Shown one piece after another: positions 1 to 7,731 of a stretch of 64,000 nucleotides of DNA. The DNA is taken from positions 186,001 through 250,000 of the forward strand of contig NZ_CP031311.1 of NCBI RefSeq assembly GCF_004799685.1, in the 5' to 3' direction. The notes below the pieces were generated by a model that was given only the letters and a program-made list of their open reading frames with translations, had not been told where the DNA came from and searched no databases. The stretch comes from Halobellus limi. GTDB taxonomy: Archaea; Halobacteriota; Halobacteria; Halobacteriales; Haloferacaceae. A program made the position numbers and the translations under genes. Positions within the stretch are counted from its first letter, which is position 1. Each line of letters begins with the position of its first letter.

Positions 1-417
1 ACGAGCGAGTCGTCGTCGCCGCCGGAGACCGACTACGCGATCCGCGACCCCGAGCGCTCCCCGCTCGTCGACTACGGGACGGTGCTCGACGCGCTCGACG
101 ACGGGTCGACCGTCGTGGTCGACACGCGCGACCCCGGCGAGTACGCCGAGGGGCACCTCCCCGGCGCGGTCAACCTCGACTGGCGGGAACTCGTCGACGA
201 CGAGACGCGCGGGCTGAAAACCGAGTCGGAACTCACCGCAATCCTCGGCGACGTCGGCGTGACGCCCGACACGCGGGTGATCCTCTACTGCAACACCGCC
301 CGGCGGATCAGTCACACGTACGTCGTCCTGCGCTCGCTCGGGTACGACGACGTCGGCTTCTACGAGGGGAGCCTGACCGAGTGGACCGAACGCGGCGGGC
401 CGGTCGAGACGGCGTAG
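1..417 (+). CDS. Rhodanese-type sulfurtransferase (5' end outside window)
   Basis: The reading frame is open at the left edge, so only the C-terminal part is present (about 138 codons). It carries one rhodanese domain, with the core 'VVVDTRDPGEYAEGHLPGA' and an active-site loop CNTARR whose Cys would carry the persulfide. The length left of the domain suggests a two-domain thiosulfate sulfurtransferase, in which only the C-terminal domain is catalytic; that is inference because the start is missing. It probably acts in the cytoplasm in sulfane-sulfur transfer. The next gene is 177 bases away with its own TATA box, so they are probably not co-transcribed. Confidence 0.85.
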   Translation, partial: TSESSSPPETDYAIRDPERSPLVDYGTVLDALDDGSTVVVDTRDPGEYAEGHLPGAVNLDWRELVDDETRGLKTESELTAILGDVGVTPDTRVILYCNTARRISHTYVVLRSLGYDDVGFYEGSLTEWTERGGPVETA

Positions 418-449
418 GGACTCGGCTCGTCCACACTTCGTCCGCGTGT

Positions 450-560
450 CGTGACCACCGCCTGGCGGCCCCGACCGATCGTCGCCCGGCCGCCCCGACC
501 GATCGGCGATCGGCTGGAGACTCCTCGACGACCGACCGAGATCATCGGCGATCGGGTCGA
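450..560. repeat. Degenerate GATCGGC-rich intergenic duplications
   Basis: The spacer behind the rhodanese gene repeats the core 'gccccgaccgatcg' twice (near 468 and 492), and related 'gatcggcgatcgg' words recur up to about 556. It resembles the other short tandem duplications found at gene ends in this window. No gene is visible here. Confidence 0.5.
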
Positions 561-563
561 ATA

Positions 564-571
564 GTTTTATC
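564..571 (+). promoter_or_regulatory. TATA box of the zinc-finger gene at 595
   Basis: The sequence 'gttttatc' sits about 28 bases before the ATG at 595. That is the usual archaeal TATA distance for a leaderless transcript. Confidence 0.5.
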
Positions 572-594
572 CGCGCGCTCGCGGAGACACGACT

Positions 595-1494
595 ATGCCG
601 ATGCGCCAACTCCGCGCCTGCGACTTCTGCGGCGGCGACGCCGCGGGCGTCTACGAGGTGCTCCCGCCGGAACTGTCGCCGACGGAGGCCGAACAGCGCC
701 GGGTCGTGCTCTGTGCGGACTGCCTGGAGACGCTCGAAACCGTCGTCGATCCGCTCTTGAACCGGCTGGGGATCGACGGTGACGCGGACTCCGACCCGAC
801 CGCGACGCCGACGGAACGCGCCGGTGAGTCGACAGCGGAGCCGACGGCGCGGTCCGGTCAGTCGAGCGAGGAGCCGACGGTACGTCCCGAAGAGGCGTCC
901 TCGCCCGCCAACGCGGCGGCAGAAGACTCCGCTTCTGAGCCCGGCTCCGACGCTTCCGGAACGACCGACTCGCCCCGCAGCTCCGGTGGCTCCGGCAAAC
1001 CGAGCGCGTTCAACGCGCCGGAGGGGTTCACCGACATCGCCGAATCCGACGAGATCGATCTGGGCGGGTCCGACGATTCTCCCGCCGACTCGGACGCCAA
1101 CGGCGTCGCCGACGCCGCACAGGCGTCCGGTTCCTCGGACTCGCGAGAACGCACGCGTCGGGCGGAGGTCGCAGACGACGCGAGCGGGGAGTCGACCGGA
1201 TCGGACGACGCGAGCGGAGAGTCGACCGGACCGGACGAGACCGCCTCTCCGGACGCGTCGAATCGGGAGACGACGCTGGGCTCAGACCGGAACGCCGTCG
1301 GCGCGGAGCCCGACGACTTCCGGACAGTGATGCGGCTGCTCGGAAACCGGGAGTTCCCGATCCGCCGGGACGAGGTCGTCGACCTCGCGGCGGGCGCGTA
1401 CGACCTCGACGAGGCTCACGTCGAGCGGATCGTCGATCACGCGATCGACCGCGGCGTGCTCGCCGACGAGGACGGCACGCTCACGCGCTCCTGA
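595..1494 (+). CDS. Zinc-finger protein with long acidic linker and C-terminal helical domain
   Basis: This 299-aa protein has three parts. Residues 1-60 hold a CDFC and a CADC pair, a likely treble-clef or zinc-ribbon site. Residues 60-235 are a Ser/Asp/Glu/Thr/Pro-rich linker expected to be disordered, with two internal 'DDASGESTG' repeats near residue 200. Residues 235-299 form a compact domain ('FRTVMRLLGNREFP') that resembles a winged-helix-like fold. Similar architectures occur in haloarchaea without an assigned function, and no enzyme motif is visible. A DNA- or RNA-binding role is inference only. ATG codons at 595 and 601 are both possible; 595 fits the TATA spacing. Confidence 0.75.
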   Translation: MPMRQLRACDFCGGDAAGVYEVLPPELSPTEAEQRRVVLCADCLETLETVVDPLLNRLGIDGDADSDPTATPTERAGESTAEPTARSGQSSEEPTVRPEEASSPANAAAEDSASEPGSDASGTTDSPRSSGGSGKPSAFNAPEGFTDIAESDEIDLGGSDDSPADSDANGVADAAQASGSSDSRERTRRAEVADDASGESTGSDDASGESTGPDETASPDASNRETTLGSDRNAVGAEPDDFRTVMRLLGNREFPIRRDEVVDLAAGAYDLDEAHVERIVDHAIDRGVLADEDGTLTRS

Positions 1495-1541
1495 CACTGC
1501 CTGGAGAACGTCGGACCGGACGATCGGACCGGACTGCCGGG

Positions 1542-2237
1542 CTAGAGTTTCCCCTTCGTGCTCGGGGTGTCGCTCCGGCGCGGATCCACGCGGGTCGCGT
1601 CGTCGAGCGCGCGCGCGAGCGCCTTGAACAGCGCCTCGACCTCGTGGTGGGCGTTGACGCCCTCCACGTCCGCGTGCAGCGTCAGATCCGCGTTCATCGC
1701 GAGCGAGTACGCGAAGTGCCGGGCTATGTCGCTCGTGAAGTCGCCGATCGTCTCCTGGGAGAACTCCCCCTCGAAGTCGAAGTGCGGCCGGCCGCTGACG
1801 TCGACGACGACGCCCGCGACGGCCTCGTCGAGCGGGACCCGCCGGTCGGCGTAGCGGACGATGCCGCGCTTGTCGCCGAGGGCCTCCGCGAACGCCTCGC
1901 CGAGCACGATCGCGACGTCCTCGACGGTGTGGTGGTCGTCGATCTCCAGGTCGCCGTCGCACCGGACGGTCAGGTCGAACAGGCCGTGCTTGGCGAACGC
2001 TTCGAGCATGTGATCGAAGAAGCCGACCCCCGTCTCCACGGCGCTGTCGCCGTCGCCGTCGACAGAAAGCGCCACGTCGATCGTCGTCTCGGCGGTCTCG
2101 CGGGAGACGGCCGCGGTGCGGTCGGTTCCGGCGGCCTCGCCGCCGCGTTCCTCGCTCTCGGCGTCGCCGGACTCGTCGGTGGCGTCGACGGCCTCGTCGT
2201 TGGCACCCTCGGCGGCTTCCTCGTCGGCGTCGGTCAT
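1542..2237 (-). CDS. hisB: Imidazoleglycerol-phosphate dehydratase HisB
   Basis: HisB dehydrates imidazole-glycerol phosphate to imidazole-acetol phosphate, the sixth step of histidine synthesis. The 231-aa product shows the metal-binding signatures of the family, '[12 protein letters not shown]' and '[16 protein letters not shown]', and later '[18 protein letters not shown]'. The family core is about 195 aa. Here an extra acidic stretch of about 37 residues precedes the usual '[14 protein letters not shown]' beginning. No other ATG or GTG is available at the normal position, so the start at 2237 is the only good one. It is divergent from hisG at 2415, leaving a 177-bp shared control region. 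Confidence 0.95.
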   Translation of the reverse strand: MTDADEEAAEGANDEAVDATDESGDAESEERGGEAAGTDRTAAVSRETAETTIDVALSVDGDGDSAVETGVGFFDHMLEAFAKHGLFDLTVRCDGDLEIDDHHTVEDVAIVLGEAFAEALGDKRGIVRYADRRVPLDEAVAGVVVDVSGRPHFDFEGEFSQETIGDFTSDIARHFAYSLAMNADLTLHADVEGVNAHHEVEALFKALARALDDATRVDPRRSDTPSTKGKL

Positions 2238-2414
2238 ACCGGCGAGTCGACGCCCGCGCCTATGATCGTTGTGCCTCGGTACTCGGTAGTCGGGTGTCCG
2301 TCTCCCGACCGCGGCCCGCCTTCGGCGGCACCGCCGCGCCGGCCGACGCTCGTCAGCACTCCGCGTCCACGCCGCGAGCGAAAGTGGTACGTCCCGGGCG
2401 CGTGACGTCCCGGT

Positions 2415-3260
2415 ATGCGCATCGCCGTCCCCAACAAGGGCCGCCTGCACGATCCGAGCGTCGACCTGCTGGAACGGGCCGGACTCCACATCGAGAGCGC
2501 CGCCGACCGGAAGCTGTACGCCGACACCGTCGACCCCGACGTGAGCGTGCTGTTCGCCCGCGCGGCCGACATCCCCGAGTACGTCTGGGACGGGGCCGCC
2601 GCGGTCGGCATCACCGGCCGCGACCAGGTCGTCGAGTCCGGCCGCGACCTGGTCGAACTCGTCGACCTGGGCTTCGGCCGCTGCCGACTCGTCCTCGCCG
2701 CGCCCGAGGAGGGCGACATCGCCGACCCCGCCGACGTGGCGGGCAAGAGCGTCGCGACCGAGTTCCCGCGGATCACGCGGGAGTACCTGGAACGGGAGGG
2801 GATCGACGCCGACGTCGTCGAGGTCACGGGCGCGACCGAACTGACTCCCCACGTCGAGATGGCCGACGCCATCGTCGACATCACCTCGACGGGCACGACG
2901 CTGCGGATGAACCGCCTCGCGGTCGTCGACGAGGTGCTCGAATCCTCGGTCCGGCTGTACGCCCACCCCGACCACGCCGACGACCCGAAGGTCGACCAGC
3001 TGGTGACGGCCTTCGAGTCGGTCCTCGCCGCGGAGAACAAGCGCTACGTGATGATGAACGTCCCCCGAGAGCAACTCGACGAGGTCCGAGAGGTCATCCC
3101 CGGACTGGGCGGCCCGACGGTGATGGACGTCGCCGGCGACGACCACGTCGCGGTACACGTCGTCGTCGACGAGCGCGACGTCTTCGAGGTCGTCAACGAC
3201 CTGAAGGCCGTCGGCGCGTCCGGGATACTGGTCACCGAGATCGAACGGCTCGTCGAGTGA
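2415..3260 (+). CDS. hisG: ATP phosphoribosyltransferase HisG (long form)
   Basis: HisG catalyses the first committed step of histidine synthesis, joining ATP and PRPP. The 281-aa protein begins '[19 protein letters not shown]', as expected, and contains the PRPP-binding stretch '[15 protein letters not shown]'. The C-terminal third (from about residue 205, '[14 protein letters not shown]') is the regulatory ACT-like domain, so this is the HisZ-independent long form that is normally feedback-inhibited by histidine. It is divergent from hisB, and no other his gene follows directly. Confidence 0.95.
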   Translation: MRIAVPNKGRLHDPSVDLLERAGLHIESAADRKLYADTVDPDVSVLFARAADIPEYVWDGAAAVGITGRDQVVESGRDLVELVDLGFGRCRLVLAAPEEGDIADPADVAGKSVATEFPRITREYLEREGIDADVVEVTGATELTPHVEMADAIVDITSTGTTLRMNRLAVVDEVLESSVRLYAHPDHADDPKVDQLVTAFESVLAAENKRYVMMNVPREQLDEVREVIPGLGGPTVMDVAGDDHVAVHVVVDERDVFEVVNDLKAVGASGILVTEIERLVE

Positions 3261-3273
3261 GCAGACCCGGTCT

Positions 3274-3349
3274 TTCAGACGGGCGGATGTCCGAAAGCGT
3301 CAGACTGGCGGACGCCCGAAAGTGTCTGGCGCGCAGGCGTCAGAAAGCG
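3274..3349. repeat. Three degenerate ~25-bp tandem units between hisG and the next gene
   Basis: Three units of 25-26 bases start at 3274, 3300 and 3325. Each ends with a version of 'gaaagcg' or 'gaaagtg' and contains a 'cagacnggcgga'-like core. They end at the stop codon of the convergent membrane-protein gene. Confidence 0.6.
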
Positions 3350-3727
3350 TCAGGCGGGCGCGCTCGTCGCGAGCGCCCAGATCCCGAAGACGATCGTCCC
3401 CAGGATGACGCTGACGACGAAGTGGATCAGCGTGATGTAGGCGGACAGTTTCCGGGACTCCCCGTAGACGTACGCGATCGCGACGCCGTCGAGGACGAGC
3501 GCGACGAACAGGCCGCCGAACAGGACGGGGTCGCTCTCGGCGAACGTCGCGACCAGGATGCTGATCGCCGCGGGGACCGGTCCGACCAGAAACGCGTTGC
3601 GAACGGGGACGTCGCCGAGGACGTTCCGGGCGGCGATGAACGCCGTGATCGAGAGGAAGACGGCGAACGTCGCGAACGTGCCGGCGATGGCGAGCGGATT
3701 GGCGGCCGACTGTAGCGGGACCGACAT
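3350..3727 (-). CDS. Small four-helix membrane protein
   Basis: This 125-aa protein is nearly all membrane: hydrophobic segments cover about residues 10-30, 45-62, 67-85 and 97-118. It resembles a haloarchaeal family of uncharacterised membrane proteins; no functional residue is evident. It lies 21 bases behind tbp on the same strand. A T-rich run in the short gap could terminate the tbp message, so co-transcription is uncertain. Confidence 0.8.
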   Translation of the reverse strand: MSVPLQSAANPLAIAGTFATFAVFLSITAFIAARNVLGDVPVRNAFLVGPVPAAISILVATFAESDPVLFGGLFVALVLDGVAIAYVYGESRKLSAYITLIHFVVSVILGTIVFGIWALATSAPA

Positions 3728-3748
3728 TGATAAAAAGAGATCGACCCG

Positions 3749-4312
3749 TCAGTCGTCGAGGAGACCGAGATCGCTCAGCCGGGAGACGATCACGTCGACG
3801 GCTTCGCGGGCGTCGTCGGGGGCCTTCCCGCCGGTGATGACGAGCTTGCCGGACCCGAACAGGAGCGCGACGACGGAGGGCTCGTCGAGGCGGTAGACGA
3901 GACCGGGGAACTGCTCGGGTTCGTACTCGATGTTCTCTAATCCGAGCCCGATGGCGATGGCGTTGAGGTTGAGGTTCCGACCCAGGTCGGCGGAGGTGAC
4001 GATGTTCTGTACGGTGATCTCGGGATCGTCGTCCACGGGGATCTGCAGTTCGCGGAGCTTCTCGAAGACGATGTGGAGGCTCTCGTGGACGTCGTCGGTC
4101 GACTTCGCACCGGTGCAGACGATCTTGCCCGAGCGGAAGATGAGCGCCGCCGACTTCGGCTCCTGGGTCCGATAGACGAGGCCGGGAAACTGCTCGGGGT
4201 CGTAGTCGGCGCCCTCGAGGTCCATCGCCACGCTCTGGAGGTCGAGCTCCTGACCGATCCCGGTGGAGGCGACGACGTTCTCGATATTGATCGTGTCCTT
4301 GGGGTCGCTCAT
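3749..4312 (-). CDS. tbp: TATA-box-binding protein TBP
   Basis: TBP binds TATA boxes and recruits TFB and RNA polymerase. The 187-aa protein shows the two-fold pseudo-repeat: 'FPGLVYRTQEPKSAALIFRSGKIVCTGAKS' type blocks occur around residues 43-70 and again around 133-160 (second copy 'FPGLVYRLDEPSVVALLFGS'). Length and the acidic tail are normal for haloarchaeal TBP. Haloarchaea often carry several TBPs. This copy is chromosomal and is the canonical type by its complete motifs. Confidence 0.97.
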   Translation of the reverse strand: MSDPKDTINIENVVASTGIGQELDLQSVAMDLEGADYDPEQFPGLVYRTQEPKSAALIFRSGKIVCTGAKSTDDVHESLHIVFEKLRELQIPVDDDPEITVQNIVTSADLGRNLNLNAIAIGLGLENIEYEPEQFPGLVYRLDEPSVVALLFGSGKLVITGGKAPDDAREAVDVIVSRLSDLGLLDD

Positions 4313-4330
4313 ATATCGACTTAAACGACG

Positions 4331-4347
4331 TATTTAAGGTTTAAAAA
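4331..4347 (-). promoter_or_regulatory. tbp promoter (TATA region)
   Basis: Read on the minus strand, an AT-rich run with 'tttttaaacc' and 'cttaaata' lies 20-35 bases before the tbp ATG at 4312. It stands out against the GC-rich surroundings. Which of the two boxes is used cannot be decided by eye. Confidence 0.55.
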
Positions 4348-4452
4348 GGTTGGTGCGTTCGGTCGTCGATCGGTGCGCCCGGATTTCCCCCGCAGACGGC
4401 GACGCTCCACCCGATCCGACACGCTGATTTGCGACCCCCACGAGGTTCGGCC

Positions 4453-5451
4453 GTGTACTACCTGGAACTCGCGGGGGGAGCCGGCGACGAGGCGCTCGCC
4501 GCGCTCGAAGCCGAGCGCGCGGCCGGCTCGGCCGTCTCGCGCGTCGCGCCCGGACTCGCGACCGCCCGCGGCGTGCGGGCCGACCGCGTGCCGGCGCTCG
4601 CGTACACGCGGCACGTCTCCGAACTCGTCGGGCGGGCGGACGCGACCGTCTCCGACGCCGCGGCGGTCCTCACGGCCGCGTCCATCGACCGGACCGGCAG
4701 CGTCGCGGTCAGGGCCCGGAACGTCCGATCGACGGCCGACGCGAGCACGGCCGAGGCCGAACGCGAACTCGGCGGCGTGCTCGTCGACCGCGGATTCTCT
4801 GTCGACCTCGACGACCCCGATCACGAACTCCGGGTCTGCTTCTCCGAGGACGTCTGCCTCCTCGGGTGGGCCGTCGCCGAACGCGACGCGGCGTTCGGGT
4901 CGCGCACCCCCACGGACCGACCCTTCTTCCAACCCGGGAGTATGGCCCCGATGGACGCCCGGGCGTACGTCAACCTCGCGGCCGGCCCGTCGCTCCCGGA
5001 CGCGACGGTCCTCGATCCGATGTGCGGTACCGGCGGCCTCCTCATCGAGGCCGGCCTCGTCGGCGCCCGGGTCGTCGGCTCCGACGCCCAGTGGAAGATG
5101 ACCCGCGGCGCGGCCGAGAACCTCGATCACTACCTTCCCGACTCCCGCTGGGACGTCGTCCGCGGCGACGCCACGGAACTCCCCTTCGCCGACGACGTCG
5201 CCGACGCGGTCGTCTTCGATGCGCCGTACGGTCGGCAGTCGAAGATCGCCGGACACGAACTCGCCGACCTCGTCGGCGGCGCGCTCGCCGAGGCGGCGCG
5301 GGTCGCCCCCGCGTGCGTCCTCGTCGCCGACCGCTCCTGGGAGTCGCTGGCCGAAGACGCCGGCTGGACGGTACGAGAGCGGTTCGAGCGGCGGGTTCAC
5401 GGGTCGCTGGTGCGACACGTCCACGTGCTGGAACGGGTCCGGTCGGACTGA
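4453..5451 (+). CDS. tRNA (guanine-10-N2)-methyltransferase, THUMP + Rossmann methylase
   Basis: The 332-aa protein matches the archaeal Trm-G10/Trm11 family, which methylates G10 of tRNA. The N-terminal half contains the THUMP-like RNA-binding region. The C-terminal half is an SAM-dependent methylase with motif I 'DPMCGTGG' (about 188-195) and a catalytic DAPYG (about 256-260) in place of the common DPPYG. The GTG at 4453 gives the expected N-terminus 'MYYLELAGG'; an upstream TTG at 4429 is a weaker choice. It is divergent from tbp. Confidence 0.9.
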   Translation: MYYLELAGGAGDEALAALEAERAAGSAVSRVAPGLATARGVRADRVPALAYTRHVSELVGRADATVSDAAAVLTAASIDRTGSVAVRARNVRSTADASTAEAERELGGVLVDRGFSVDLDDPDHELRVCFSEDVCLLGWAVAERDAAFGSRTPTDRPFFQPGSMAPMDARAYVNLAAGPSLPDATVLDPMCGTGGLLIEAGLVGARVVGSDAQWKMTRGAAENLDHYLPDSRWDVVRGDATELPFADDVADAVVFDAPYGRQSKIAGHELADLVGGALAEAARVAPACVLVADRSWESLAEDAGWTVRERFERRVHGSLVRHVHVLERVRSD

Positions 5452-5474
5452 CGGCCGACGAGCGCGGCCGTGAC

Positions 5475-6590
5475 CTACTCGAAGCCGCTGAGAAGCGTCA
5501 CGACCCACTGGGCGGGGTCGTCGCGACGGCGAACTTCCACGCGATGGACCCACTTCACCCACTGGAAGCCGCGGCGGCCGGGGGCCACGAGACGCAGCGG
5601 TGCGCCGTGGCCGTGGCTGAGCCGCTCCCCGCCGACGTGCGTCGCGAGGAGCGCCTCGCGGGCCTCCTCGATCGGCAGCGACCACCGGTAGCCCGTCACC
5701 GACACGAACCGGACGAACCGCGCCCTCTCGCGGACACCCGCCGTTTCGAGGAGGTCGCCGACGCGCACGCCGCGCCACCGCTGGACGGTGTACCAGCCGC
5801 TCGTGCAGTCCAGGAGCGCCTCCTCGCTGTCGCCGGTGATGCCCGTCTCTCCGCTCTCGCCGGCGAGTTCGTCGTACGCGTACTCTGGCGACGTCTCCAC
5901 CTCGCCGGCGACGGTCAGCGTCCACCCGTCCCGATCGATCGGGTCGGGATCGTCGGCGACCCAGGAGGTGACCGGGAAGCTCCCGTTTCCCGCACCCTCC
6001 CGCGGCTGCGAGCCGGTGAACCGGCGGTCCTCCCCGCCGGTGTCGAGGACGCGGTTGGCGAGTTCCTGACTCCGGTAGGCCACCCCGCCGCCGAGCAGCA
6101 ACGCCGCGTACTTGAGCGTCGTTCGCCGTCCCTCGAAGTCCCGTCGTCGAGGGAGCCGGAACCGAGAGGCGAGGTGCCACGCGAGCAGCGGGAGGAGCGC
6201 CAGCCCGAACCCGACGTGCACGCTCAGGAGGGTCCAGTAGGCGAGTCGAACGTCGAGGCCGAACACCCAGGCGATCCCCGTCGCGAACGCTCCGACTGCC
6301 GCGAGGAGCGTGAGCACGGACACGACCGTGGACGCTCGCCACTCCGCGAGACGAGCGAGTCGATGCCGGACTCTGACGAGTTTGAAGCCCAGAAACGCCA
6401 GGAACGTCAGGCCGAGGATCCGGTGGAGCCAGAAGATCGGCCACCCCGACGGCGACCCGACGGTAAAGGAGACGAACCCGGTGACGGCTTCGAGTACGAC
6501 GACCGCGAGGAGCGACCAGTCGACGAGCCGCGGGGGCGGGCTGAGGGCGTCGAGCGCGCGTCCCGCGAGCGCGGCCGGTCCCGTTCCCAT
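5475..6590 (-). CDS. Membrane-anchored molybdopterin-dependent oxidoreductase
   Basis: The 371-aa protein joins two parts. Residues 20-145 contain four membrane helices with histidines (H56, H125, H139) placed like haem ligands of cytochrome b561-type domains. Residues 205-371 form a sulfite-oxidase/YedY-type molybdopterin domain with the conserved metal-ligand Cys at about 262 (DCTSGW), 'RGVRVGDLLETAGV' and a C-terminal 'GFQWVKWVHRVEV'. It could pass electrons between an exported Mo site and the quinone pool; substrate unknown. The ATG at 6590 is preferred because the codons before it read as shadow sequence. Confidence 0.85.
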   Translation of the reverse strand: MGTGPAALAGRALDALSPPPRLVDWSLLAVVVLEAVTGFVSFTVGSPSGWPIFWLHRILGLTFLAFLGFKLVRVRHRLARLAEWRASTVVSVLTLLAAVGAFATGIAWVFGLDVRLAYWTLLSVHVGFGLALLPLLAWHLASRFRLPRRRDFEGRRTTLKYAALLLGGGVAYRSQELANRVLDTGGEDRRFTGSQPREGAGNGSFPVTSWVADDPDPIDRDGWTLTVAGEVETSPEYAYDELAGESGETGITGDSEEALLDCTSGWYTVQRWRGVRVGDLLETAGVRERARFVRFVSVTGYRWSLPIEEAREALLATHVGGERLSHGHGAPLRLVAPGRRGFQWVKWVHRVEVRRRDDPAQWVVTLLSGFE

Positions 6591-6655
6591 AGTCGTGAGA
6601 CGGTCTCGCACGGCAAGAAGCGTTGCGGCCGCCGGACGCTCCCGGCCGACCGCGC

Positions 6656-7078
6656 TCACCGCGCGAGCACCCACCCGAACAGCAGCGGCGCGACGAGGAG
6701 CGTGAGCGGCACGAGGATCCACACCTGGCCGGCGAGGACGTCGTACTGCGCGACCGTCTCGCTGACCGTCGCGCCCTCGACGTAGCCGACGAGGAACTCG
6801 AAGCCGACGGTGAGAACCGTCCAGCCGACGCCGACGAGGAGCAACTCGGCCCGGGTGTACTCGATCGGCGTGTTCGCGAAGTACGCTCCCGAGACGAGGA
6901 GGATCGCGACGACGAGTAGCAGCGTGCTGAGCACGTGGCCCGCGTACTCGCCGATCCGGGGGATGACGACGACCTCTCTGAACGCGCCGTTCGCGACCGC
7001 GAGGACCGCCATCGCGACCCAGACGCCCAGCGGGTACAGGAACACGGACGGGCGGAGCGACGGAACGAGGAGTGACAT
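6656..7078 (-). CDS. Four-helix membrane protein of unknown function
   Basis: The 140-aa protein has hydrophobic segments around residues 13-30, 43-62, 75-92 and 112-135, with few charged residues between them. I do not recognise the family beyond a haloarchaeal hypothetical membrane protein. It sits upstream of the molybdopterin oxidoreductase on the same strand with a gap of about 65 bases, and downstream of pssD. Confidence 0.75.
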   Translation of the reverse strand: MSLLVPSLRPSVFLYPLGVWVAMAVLAVANGAFREVVVIPRIGEYAGHVLSTLLLVVAILLVSGAYFANTPIEYTRAELLLVGVGWTVLTVGFEFLVGYVEGATVSETVAQYDVLAGQVWILVPLTLLVAPLLFGWVLAR

Positions 7079-7124
7079 CGGTGTTCTCCGGCTCCAGCTA
7101 CCGCGGGTTCCGAGAAAAAACCGA

Positions 7125-7730
7125 CTACCGCTCCCGCGCGGCGACGATCGACTCGCCGGCGCGGACCGAATCGCCCGCCGCGACGAGGAGGTCCTCGCGG
7201 TCGTACGTCGGGGGCAGGAGGACGTCCGCCCGCGAACCGAAGTCGATGTGGCCGATCCGCTGGGCGCGGTCGAGGTCATCGCCCGCCTCGACGTAGGGGT
7301 GAATCCGACGGGCGAACGCGCCGGCGATGAGCGAGAGTTCGGCCGGCCCCTGGTCGGTCTCGACGTCGACGTCGACGCGCTCGTTGCGCTCCGATTCCTT
7401 CGAGAACGCCGGCAGGTGCTTGCCCGGCCGGTGGGTGACGCGCTCGACCCGGCCGTCGAACGGGGCGCGGTTCACGTGGACGTCGGTGACGTTCATGAAC
7501 ACGCCCACGCGGAGCTGGTCGCCCTCCTCGCGGACGACGGAGACGCGTCCGTCGGCCGGCGAGACGACGCCCGGGCCGGAGGGTCGGCGCTCGGGATCGC
7601 GGAAGAACCACGCGACGGAGCCGCCGAGTGCGAGCGCGCCGAGGGCAAGTGGGGGAGCGAGGACGGCCAGCACCGCGGCGGCCGCGAACGCCGGCACCGC
7701 GAACCGCCGGACGCCGGGCGCGAAGCGCAT
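7125..7730 (-). CDS. pssD: Archaetidylserine decarboxylase (PssD-type)
   Basis: The enzyme belongs to the phosphatidylserine decarboxylase family and converts archaetidylserine to archaetidylethanolamine in the membrane. The 201-aa protein has one or two N-terminal helices (10-40), the 'VVSPADGRVSVV' and 'NVTDVHVNRAPFDG' signatures, and a C-terminal DFGSR. The G165-S166 bond in DFGSR is the self-cleavage site that makes the pyruvoyl cofactor. In Haloferax the homologue PssD is needed for lipid anchoring of PGF-CTERM proteins by archaeosortase ArtA. The stop is followed on the minus strand by unrelated membrane genes, and its start abuts the RFC-like gene (1 base apart). Confidence 0.9.
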   Translation of the reverse strand: MRFAPGVRRFAVPAFAAAAVLAVLAPPLALGALALGGSVAWFFRDPERRPSGPGVVSPADGRVSVVREEGDQLRVGVFMNVTDVHVNRAPFDGRVERVTHRPGKHLPAFSKESERNERVDVDVETDQGPAELSLIAGAFARRIHPYVEAGDDLDRAQRIGHIDFGSRADVLLPPTYDREDLLVAAGDSVRAGESIVAARER

Positions 7731-7731
7731 C

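Noticed and set aside
1542-3158. A 538-codon open frame on the minus strand covering hisB and the antisense of hisG
   Set aside because: Only the part from 2237 on reads as HisB; the rest is low-complexity antisense of a well-supported hisG, a usual effect of high GC.
6591-6722. Longer N-terminus of the molybdopterin oxidoreductase
   Set aside because: The extra 44 residues are Arg/Ala-rich shadow sequence and overlap the end of the next gene upstream.
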